From Flavobacteriales bacterium (GTDB lineage Bacteria > Bacteroidota > Bacteroidia > Flavobacteriales_D > Crocinitomicaceae), in assembly GCA_018665005.1 (NCBI GenBank), contig JABJEE010000166.1, forward strand, positions 1 through 5,032: DNA of 5,032 bases, read 5' to 3'. Positions 1 through 5,032 of this stretch are shown in pieces. Each line of letters opens with the position of its first letter. The stretch's first letter is position 1. Made by a program: the position numbers and the translations under genes. The notes under the pieces are model-generated. The model was given only the letters and a program-made list of their open reading frames with translations. It had not been told where the DNA came from and searched no databases.

Positions 1-833
1 TCAATCAAAATAGGGGTATAGGTGATGTTTTCTCCCTCACGTTTTTTAAAGTCTCCTTTAATATTGTTTCTCCATTCAACAATATTGGTAACATCAGCTT
101 CAACATAAGATGTAACATGAGGTGAAACTTGTTTTGACATAACCATGTGGTCAGCAATGAGTCTTCTCATGCGATCCATTTCGATGATTTCGTCTTCACC
201 ATTCGGAACAACAATAGGTGCGGCTTTAGTCGGACTCGATACTGGTTTTGAAGCGGGTGGTGTATTTACTTGAGCGGATTGTTTTACTGATGTTTTGTCT
301 CCTTTCACATAAGCAAGAATATCCTTTTTTGTAACTCTTCCATCAAGACCACTTCCCGAAATCGTGTCAAGTGTGTCTTGTTTAATCCCTTCTTTTTCAG
401 CGATACTACGAACTAATGGAGAAAAGTACTTACCGTTCGAACCATTTTTTGAGATTTTAATACTTTCATTACCATTTGAGGTAATATTTATTTCGATTTT
501 TGGTTCTGAAGTATCATTTTCTGAAGTTGTATTCTCTTCAACGACAGCTTGGCTTTGAGTATTGTTATTGTCTTCTGAAACAGGAGCATCTCCATCAGTT
601 GATATAATTGCGATTACATCTCCAACCTGTGCAACCTGGTCTTTTTCAAACAATTGTTTTATGAGTATGCCTTCAGCTTCGGAGGGAAGTTCGTTATCTA
701 CTTTGTCAGTGGCTACTTCAACTAGAGGCTCGTCTAACGAAACATTTTCTCCTGGATTTTTCAACCAATTTGTAATGGTTGCTTCGGTAACACTTTCTCC
801 CATTTTAGGAAGTCTTATTTCAATTTCTGCCAT
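1..833 (-). CDS. Dihydrolipoamide acyltransferase (E2) of a 2-oxo acid dehydrogenase complex, 5' part only
   Basis: This is the core subunit of a 2-oxo acid dehydrogenase complex, which moves an acyl group from the E1 enzyme to CoA through a swinging lipoyl arm in the cytoplasm. The gene starts at ATG 833-831 (MAEIEIRLPKMGESVTEA) and runs off the left edge after 277 full codons; the family is usually about 400-450 residues. Domains seen: a lipoyl domain at residues about 3-78, with the lipoylated lysine expected at K44 in VATDKVDNE; a low-complexity linker rich in N, S, T and E (79-132); a peripheral subunit-binding domain at about 136-175 (SPLVRSIAEKEGI, then GSGLDGRVTKKDIL); a second P/A/S-rich linker (179-210); and the start of the acyltransferase domain at about 215 (MDRMRRLIADHM). 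The catalytic HxxxD motif lies outside the window. The MGESVTEATI lipoyl start resembles branched-chain 2-oxo acid E2 more than pyruvate or 2-oxoglutarate E2, but the substrate is inferred. The gene lies 59 bp downstream of the glycosyltransferase. A poor -7-like box (TATCTTTA, minus strand, 868-861) could give it its own promoter. Confidence 0.93.
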   Translation of the reverse strand, partial: MAEIEIRLPKMGESVTEATITNWLKNPGENVSLDEPLVEVATDKVDNELPSEAEGILIKQLFEKDQVAQVGDVIAIISTDGDAPVSEDNNNTQSQAVVEENTTSENDTSEPKIEINITSNGNESIKISKNGSNGKYFSPLVRSIAEKEGIKQDTLDTISGSGLDGRVTKKDILAYVKGDKTSVKQSAQVNTPPASKPVSSPTKAAPIVVPNGEDEIIEMDRMRRLIADHMVMSKQVSPHVTSYVEADVTNIVEWRNNIKGDFKKREGENITYTPILI

Positions 834-892
834 TCGATTCTTTAGAGAATTTTAAAGTGGTAAAGATAGAAAACATATACAACAGATAATAA

Positions 893-2851
893 TTAAAGGT
901 CTAAAAATCTCCACTTTTTTAACATTATTGTAATGTCATTGAACACAGAATATTCCTTTGCGTAGGATATGTTCATTTGATCTATCATCTCTTTGTTTGT
1001 TTTTTCAATACCGGATAGAGGGTTAAGTACCCCTTCTTTCAAATTTGGTAACAATTGGGCGTCTGAATTTTTCGTGTTCATGAAATGATAGCCTACAAAT
1101 GATTTATAACCAAATAATATGGAAAGTGTGTTTTTAATAAAACGAACTTTTCTTATGTAAATCCATATAATTAATGGGCTTATTACAATTAACATTGTAG
1201 CAATAAGAATATCAAATAGTCTTTTCGATCGTAGATTTCCAGGCCTGTTGATTGAATTTATTTTCATAGAATAAAAATCTCCTTTGGAATCAATTGAATT
1301 ACTACCAATAATGAAACTGGTATCGGGTTGAGCGATTTTAAAATCAATTTCTCCTTTCCCAATGGATGTCATGCAAGATATAATTTGACTTGGATGCAGA
1401 CTTTTAGCGCAAAAAATCACTTCATTGAATTTTCCTTTTTTAGGCTGTTTACCGTGTATTTTCGATGCTAGAACGTGGTTTATATTAGATAAGTCTGACA
1501 AAACTACCGCTTCACCTTTATTCGAGTAGGTGTGTTCCAATAATTCAGCTACACGATGAGCTTCTTCTTCTTCTCCGATGATTAGGAAGTTTTTAATTTT
1601 TGAATAGTTGTATTTTAGTTTGTCATGTTTAAACAAGTTGTACAGAATTCTTTTAATCAAATGAGAACATAATACCCAAGAGGTTCCAAGTAGAATAAAT
1701 GCTCGGGAGAATTGCCATTCTTTTGGCAATAAGGCATAGAATATGAGAATGATTATCGTTCCGAAGATACTCGACTTAATGATCGAAGTTCCTTTGCTTT
1801 CTTTATCGTAAACTCCGAAGAAAAGGGATGACATTACCCAGATTATAGTGTATATAGGGATGGAAATATTATACACAAATTCAGGGAAATGAATGTCTAT
1901 CTTTTTCCAATGATTGGTTAGGGCAATCAGTCCCAATAATATAATCGCAATATCCAGGATAATTGGAAATGAAAACTTTATGAAACGATTCAAAAGGGCA
2001 AGAAATGCCCTGAAATATATCGCAATGTGAATGGAGAAAGAAAATAGTTTTGCATTGTTTTTTGAAAAGTGCTTTTGGGCAAAAATAACCATGGCCTTGT
2101 AGAAAATAAAGACATAATTTACTGAGCTTTTTTTTGTACTTTCTCCTTTATAGTGGATGATTGAGGTTTCGGGGTAATAATAATTATTGTATCCTTCTTG
2201 GGTTATTCTGTATGAAAAGTCAATATCTTCTCCATACATAAAAAACGATTCATCAAGCAAGCCCATTTTATCCCCAAGCTCTTTTCTAAATAATAAAAAC
2301 GCACCACTTAATACGTCTACTTTATTTACATCATATTCATCTAAGTATCCCAAATGATAAATCCCAAAAAATTTTGATTTAGGAAACAAAGAAGAGAGTC
2401 CGAAAATCTTAAAAAAAGCAACTTTTGGGGTAGGTAAGCCTCTTTTTGATTCGGGTAAGAAATTTCCCTTTCCATCAACCATACGAACACCTAGACCACC
2501 GGCATCTTTTTTTGAGTCCATAAAAGCAATCACTTTTGAAAACGTATGTTCTTCAACAACGGTATCAGGATTTAATAGCAATACATATTTTCCTTTTGCA
2601 TTTTTAATGGCTTGATTATTCGCTTTTGAAAACCCATTATTGGTTTTGTTGGCGATGAGGTCTACGCTTGGAAATTTGTTTTTAACCATTTCAACTGAGC
2701 CATCTACACTATTGTTGTCAACTACAAAAACTTCAACTTTGGCTTTTTCTGCTGCAAGAAATACAGAGTTTAAACACTGTTCAAGGAAATATTCGACATT
2801 GTAATTGACAATGACTACAGATAAATCTATTTCGTTTTCTTTACTTATCAT
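893..2851 (-). CDS. Membrane GT2 glycosyltransferase fused to a degenerate polyprenyl glycosylphosphotransferase-like scaffold
   Basis: This 652-residue protein probably transfers a sugar from a nucleotide donor onto a glycan or lipid-linked acceptor at the inner face of the cytoplasmic membrane. Residues about 10-240 form a GT-A fold of family GT2, rhamnosyltransferase-like. It shows SVVIVNYN (11-18), VVDNNSVDGS (43-52), NNGFSKANNQAI (71-82), the LLLNPDT donor/metal motif (91-97, D96) and MYGEDIDFSYRI (205-216, E208/D209 candidate base). Hydrophobic segments follow at about 270-287, 296-311, 329-347, 357-375 and 383-403. A Rossmann-like domain follows at 418-530 (NFLIIGEEEEAHRVAELL). The last part, 543-652, opens with KRLFD, has a hydrophobic helix broken by SP (558-559), and contains SILFGYKSFVGYHF (577-590). 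From 296 onward this order matches WcaJ/WbaP-type sugar-phosphate transferases, but the segment with their catalytic residues is not recognisable. GT2 activity looks intact and phosphotransferase activity is probably absent. Donor and acceptor cannot be told. The ATG at 2851-2849 overlaps the 3' end of ridA by 11 bp, suggesting coupled translation. Confidence 0.9.
   Translation of the reverse strand: MISKENEIDLSVVIVNYNVEYFLEQCLNSVFLAAEKAKVEVFVVDNNSVDGSVEMVKNKFPSVDLIANKTNNGFSKANNQAIKNAKGKYVLLLNPDTVVEEHTFSKVIAFMDSKKDAGGLGVRMVDGKGNFLPESKRGLPTPKVAFFKIFGLSSLFPKSKFFGIYHLGYLDEYDVNKVDVLSGAFLLFRKELGDKMGLLDESFFMYGEDIDFSYRITQEGYNNYYYPETSIIHYKGESTKKSSVNYVFIFYKAMVIFAQKHFSKNNAKLFSFSIHIAIYFRAFLALLNRFIKFSFPIILDIAIILLGLIALTNHWKKIDIHFPEFVYNISIPIYTIIWVMSSLFFGVYDKESKGTSIIKSSIFGTIIILIFYALLPKEWQFSRAFILLGTSWVLCSHLIKRILYNLFKHDKLKYNYSKIKNFLIIGEEEEAHRVAELLEHTYSNKGEAVVLSDLSNINHVLASKIHGKQPKKGKFNEVIFCAKSLHPSQIISCMTSIGKGEIDFKIAQPDTSFIIGSNSIDSKGDFYSMKINSINRPGNLRSKRLFDILIATMLIVISPLIIWIYIRKVRFIKNTLSILFGYKSFVGYHFMNTKNSDAQLLPNLKEGVLNPLSGIEKTNKEMIDQMNISYAKEYSVFNDITIMLKKWRFLDL
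2128..2135. repeat. Homopolymer tract, eight T (eight A in the coding strand) inside the glycosyltransferase gene
   Basis: Eight consecutive T on the plus strand read as eight A in the coding strand, spanning codons T239-K240-K241-S242. The tract lies where the GT2 catalytic domain ends and the membrane region begins. Reading through it with one A removed gives T-K-K-A-Q and then TAA, which would leave a 243-residue protein with only the GT2 domain. Runs of this length are common in AT-rich genomes, so a functional role is only a possibility. Confidence 0.9.
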
Positions 2852-3230
2852 CTTTAACAGCTATACAAGAGATTTCAATAGTTACGTCAAGCGGTAGTTT
2901 GGAAACCTCAACGGTTTCTCGTGCAGGATAAACATCATTAAAATAACTTGAATATATTTCATTCACAGTAGAGAAGTCTCCTAAATCTTTAAGAAAAATA
3001 CTGCACTTAACAATTTGATTCATTCGCATGCCTGCGGACTCGATTAACGCTTTGATATTTAGCATGACCCTATTTGTAGCTTCTTGAATATTTGCTTGTT
3101 CAATCTGGCCAGTTTTTGGATTTAAAGGAATCTGTCCACTAATAAAAAGTAAGTTCCCATGAAGTATAGCCTGGCTGTAGGAGCCTACTGGAGCTGGAGC
3201 ATCCTCTATTTGAATTGCTTTTTTACTCAT
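2841..3230 (-). CDS. ridA: RidA family 2-iminobutanoate/2-iminopropanoate deaminase
   Basis: This cytoplasmic enzyme (YjgF/YER057c/UK114 family) hydrolyses reactive enamine/imine intermediates, such as 2-aminoacrylate released by PLP-dependent dehydratases, to 2-oxo acids and ammonia. That protects PLP enzymes from damage. The 129-residue length is normal for these trimer-forming proteins. Seen in the sequence: the N-terminal APAPVGSYSQAI (11-22), FISGQIPLNPKTG (29-41), the helix ATNRVMLNIKALIESAG (51-67), and the family signature YPARETVEVSKLPLDVTIEI (101-120). R104 and E119 match the substrate-binding arginine and glutamate of E. coli RidA (R105 and E120), so an active deaminase is likely. 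The start is ATG 3230-3228, with no Shine-Dalgarno upstream, as is usual in Bacteroidota. It is the first gene of the minus-strand block, diverges from the amidotransferase gene, and its stop lies 11 bp inside the glycosyltransferase gene. Confidence 0.96.
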   Translation of the reverse strand: MSKKAIQIEDAPAPVGSYSQAILHGNLLFISGQIPLNPKTGQIEQANIQEATNRVMLNIKALIESAGMRMNQIVKCSIFLKDLGDFSTVNEIYSSYFNDVYPARETVEVSKLPLDVTIEISCIAVKDDK

Positions 3231-3289
3231 ATTTAGTCAAATGAATTTACTTACGTTTGTACTTTACAAAGAAACGACAAAAAGACGAA
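3231..3289. promoter_or_regulatory. Divergent intergenic region with promoter-like boxes for ridA and the amidotransferase gene
   Basis: These 59 bp separate two divergently read genes and should contain both promoters. On the plus strand TACGTTTG (3252-3259) is a full match to the Bacteroidota -7 consensus TAnnTTTG, about 30 nt before the amidotransferase ATG. No good -33 TTTG sits at the usual spacing upstream of it. On the minus strand TTCATTTG (3245-3238) matches 7 of the 8 consensus letters counted with the two free positions, and has a TTTG at 3270-3267 with a 21-nt spacer. This would start transcription almost at the ridA ATG. A second minus-strand candidate is TTTCTTTG (3274-3267), also one mismatch from consensus, without a matching -33 box. 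The forward -7 box falls inside the spacer of the first reverse candidate, so the two promoters may compete. These assignments are by eye only. Confidence 0.4.
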
Positions 3290-3850
3290 ATGAAAATATT
3301 GTTAATTGATTTTTACGATTCTTTTACATTTAATCTAAAACATTACTTAGAAACTCTTCATCAAAGCGTAGAAGTTATTCGTCATGATGAAATAAATGAC
3401 ATCAACGTTTTGTCCAATTATTCTCACATCATTCTTTCACCAGGTCCAGGTATGCCAAAACACAAATCAAACATGTTTGAATGTATTAACTACTGCGATG
3501 CAAAAATCCCTTTACTTGGAATTTGTTTGGGTATGCAGGCTATTGGTCAGTATTTAGGAGGCGAATTAAAAAACATGAAAGAAGTAAAGCATGGTGTTTC
3601 TGAAAACATTGTGGTTTCTCGTGGTATTCTTTTTGATAGACTCCCTGCGCGTTTTACTGTAGGGCTTTATCACAGTTGGGTTCTCGAAAAAATTCATCCT
3701 AAGTACGTAGATGCTGTTGTGGAACATAATGGGTATATAATGGGCATATCAGATCAAAAAAGAAAATTGTTCGGTGTTCAATTTCATCCAGAGTCTGTTT
3801 TGTCCGAGTATGGAATAGAACTGTTATCAAATTTTTTAAATCAGGATTAA
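3290..3850 (+). CDS. pabA: Class I glutamine amidotransferase, aminodeoxychorismate/anthranilate synthase component II (PabA/TrpG type)
   Basis: This 186-residue protein would release ammonia from glutamine and pass it to a chorismate-using partner (PabB for folate, or TrpE for tryptophan) in the cytoplasm. The N-terminus MKILLIDFYDSFTFNL is the classic TrpG/PabA start. Other motifs are the oxyanion-strand LSPGPGMP (49-56), the nucleophile elbow GICLGMQAIG (77-86) with Cys79, the LYHSW loop (126-130) and VQFHPESVLSEYG (163-175) with His166 and Glu168, completing the triad. The start is taken at ATG 3290. An in-frame TTG at 3257 would add 11 residues ahead of the conserved MKILLID start and overlap the -7-like box, so it is unlikely. 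Met82 stands where TrpG/PabA usually has His, and the HGKTS-type motif reads HGVSEN (101-106). No trpE, trpD or pabB is adjacent, and flavobacterial trpG normally sits in a trp operon, so PabA is favoured by context only. The family call is firm; the choice between PabA and TrpG is not. Confidence 0.88.
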   Translation: MKILLIDFYDSFTFNLKHYLETLHQSVEVIRHDEINDINVLSNYSHIILSPGPGMPKHKSNMFECINYCDAKIPLLGICLGMQAIGQYLGGELKNMKEVKHGVSENIVVSRGILFDRLPARFTVGLYHSWVLEKIHPKYVDAVVEHNGYIMGISDQKRKLFGVQFHPESVLSEYGIELLSNFLNQD

Positions 3851-3934
3851 TTTAGATTTACGGATTCAGAAAATATATTTTAATATTTTGCAAACTATTT
3901 CCTTGCGTTGTTGTTTATTCAAAAAAAATATATC
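3851..3934 (+). other. AT-rich spacer between the amidotransferase and TonB-receptor genes
   Basis: This 84-bp gap has an AT-only inverted repeat, AAAATAT (3870-3876) with ATATTTT (3883-3889) around a 6-nt loop, followed directly by the palindrome TTTGCAAA (3887-3894). It lacks the GC stem and T-tract of a standard intrinsic terminator. No convincing TAnnTTTG box with a -33 partner is present; the nearest, TAATATTTTG (3881-3890), has the wrong spacing. An A-rich stretch (3921-3929) precedes the ATG at 3935, as is common before Bacteroidota starts and may help ribosome access. Confidence 0.35.
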
Positions 3935-5032
3935 ATGCGTCATTTAACTCTCTTATTTATAATTATTTCTGGATTTGCATTCAGCCAAGGCACCCGTATC
4001 GAAGGTCGGGTATTTGATGCATTAAATAACAATTCATTAGAATTTGCAAAAGTTCAAGTTCTAAACATGCCGAAAGGAGCCATTACGGACGAGAACGGTT
4101 TTTTTAGAATAGAAGGATTAGAACCGGGGGTTTATTCCTTTAAGGCAGTAGTTTCTGGTTACAGTACTTTATTTGTCAATGAAATCACCATAACTCGGTC
4201 TCGTGTTGAACAGTTAGAGTTTGCTATGGAGAAATTGATTTTGGAGCAGGAAGAAGTTGTGGTAAAGGCTTCTCCGTTTATTCGTAAAAAGGAATCGCCT
4301 GTTTCTTTAAAAACACTAAATGCCACTGAAATAGAACGTTTGCCAGGTGCCAATAGAGATGTGAGTAAGGTTATTGCAGCCCTTCCAGGAGTGGCATCTC
4401 GGGCCACCTTTCGAAATGATATCATTATCCGTGGAGGCTCCCCAGGTGAAAACAAGTTCTATTTGGACGGAATAGAAGTACCTAATATAAATCATTTTGC
4501 TACTCAAGGGAGTAGTGGAGGTCCGGTTGGTTTATTAAATGTCAATTTTGTGAGAGAGGTTGATTTTTATTCAGGCGCATTTCCATCGAATCGAGCAAAT
4601 GGTTTGAGTTCTGTTCTTTCATTCAAACAAAAAGAAGGCAATAAAGATGGATTGATCACGAATTTTGCTCTAGGGTCAAGTGATGCAGCGCTAACGTTTG
4701 ATGGTCCCATCGGTGAAAAAACAAATTTCATTTTTTCTGCAAGAAGGTCCTATTTACAATTTTTGTTTGCTGCGTTGCAATTGCCCATTCTTCCTACTTA
4801 CAATGATTTCCAATATAAATTTACATACAGGCCCAATCAAAAAAATAAAATCTCATTCATCGGCTTGGGGGCTATTGATGATTTTAATCTCAATGCAGGC
4901 GTTAATGATAATGTTACGGATGATGATACTCGTGAATTTAATAATTTCATATTGGGCAATATTCCTTTACAAGAACAATGGAATTACACTTTTGGAGTGA
5001 ATTGGTTACACTACTCCGAAAATTCGTATCAA
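3935..5032 (+). CDS. TonB-dependent outer-membrane receptor with carboxypeptidase-regulatory-like N-terminal domain, 5' part only
   Basis: This outer-membrane beta-barrel transporter would import an unknown ligand using energy from TonB/ExbBD. It starts at ATG 3935 and stays open for 366 codons to the right edge; the family is usually 700-900 residues. Residues 1-17 look like a signal peptide (MRHLTLLFIIISGFAFS, probable cleavage before Q18). Residues about 20-100 form a carboxypeptidase-regulatory-like beta-sandwich (IEGRVFDALNNNSLEFAKV, then GAITDENGFFRIEGLEPGVY). EEVVVKAS (106-113) is the likely TonB-box region. The plug spans about 118-235, with LPGANRDVSKVIAALPGV (136-153), IIIRGGSPGENKFYLDGIEV (163-182) and FVREVDFYSGAFPSNRANGL (205-224). 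The first barrel strands follow. The plug resembles Bacteroidota receptors annotated as generic TonB-dependent receptors rather than SusC, and no SusD partner is visible, though the downstream side is cut off. It lies 84 bp after the amidotransferase stop on the same strand; a functional link is not evident. Confidence 0.93.
   Translation, partial: MRHLTLLFIIISGFAFSQGTRIEGRVFDALNNNSLEFAKVQVLNMPKGAITDENGFFRIEGLEPGVYSFKAVVSGYSTLFVNEITITRSRVEQLEFAMEKLILEQEEVVVKASPFIRKKESPVSLKTLNATEIERLPGANRDVSKVIAALPGVASRATFRNDIIIRGGSPGENKFYLDGIEVPNINHFATQGSSGGPVGLLNVNFVREVDFYSGAFPSNRANGLSSVLSFKQKEGNKDGLITNFALGSSDAALTFDGPIGEKTNFIFSARRSYLQFLFAALQLPILPTYNDFQYKFTYRPNQKNKISFIGLGAIDDFNLNAGVNDNVTDDDTREFNNFILGNIPLQEQWNYTFGVNWLHYSENSYQ

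Noticed and set aside
364..855. Two plus-strand open frames (364-558 and 562-855)
   Set aside because: Both lie antisense to the E2 gene, whose lipoyl and subunit-binding domains are clear. Their Ser/Phe-rich translations show no domain.
840..857. CTTTA...TAAAG inverted repeat just upstream of the E2 start
   Set aside because: A 5-bp stem, mostly A-T, with an 8-nt loop is expected by chance in this composition; there is no support for a regulatory structure.
3257..3289. TTG start extending the amidotransferase by 11 residues
   Set aside because: The family begins at the MKILLIDxxDSFTxN motif, encoded from ATG 3290. The extension is charged, unconserved in style and overlaps the probable promoter.
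3870..3894. AT-only hairpin after the amidotransferase gene as an intrinsic terminator
   Set aside because: The 7-bp stem has only A-T pairs and is followed by GCAAAC, not a T-tract, so it is too weak to call.
4159..4507. Two overlapping minus-strand open frames
   Set aside because: Both are antisense to the well-supported plug region of the TonB-dependent receptor and have no recognisable features.
4698..5000. Plus-strand open frame of 100 codons
   Set aside because: It is an out-of-frame shadow of the TonB-dependent receptor, whose own frame is continuous from 3935 to 5032 with receptor motifs.

Overview
The window looks like chromosomal DNA from a member of Bacteroidota, most likely Flavobacteriales. 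The base composition is AT-rich. Shine-Dalgarno-like sequences are largely absent, and the promoter-like motif present is of the Bacteroidota TAnnTTTG type. The rightmost gene is a TonB-dependent receptor with an N-terminal carboxypeptidase-regulatory-like domain, an architecture typical of this phylum. The taxonomic call is inference from protein style, not from a marker gene.

Layout: the left two-thirds (1-3230) is a minus-strand block read right to left. It holds ridA (reactive imine/enamine deaminase), then a 652-residue membrane glycosyltransferase whose start overlaps the end of ridA by 11 bp. After a 59-bp gap comes the 5' part of a dihydrolipoamide acyltransferase (E2) gene that runs off the left edge. 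The right third is on the plus strand: a stand-alone class I glutamine amidotransferase of the TrpG/PabA type (3290-3850), then an 84-bp gap, then the first 366 codons of a TonB-dependent outer-membrane receptor that runs off the right edge. The two outermost genes are truncated by the window, not broken. No stretch over 300 bases lacks a gene, and I see no RNA gene, mobile element, CRISPR array or long repeat.

The two blocks diverge from a 59-bp region (3231-3289) that must hold both promoters unless transcription starts inside a gene. Functionally the minus-strand block is a mixture: metabolite repair (RidA), glycan synthesis at the inner membrane, and 2-oxo acid oxidation. Co-transcription of the first two is likely from their overlap, but a shared pathway is not evident.

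The most interesting object is the 652-residue protein. It appears to be a GT2 glycosyltransferase joined to nearly the whole scaffold of a polyprenyl-phosphate glycosyl-1-phosphate transferase (membrane bundle, Rossmann-like domain, sugar-transferase tail). The catalytic middle of that second enzyme appears to be missing, which suggests reuse of its scaffold as a membrane anchor or partner-binding module. I found no clear evidence of a wholly new multi-gene system.
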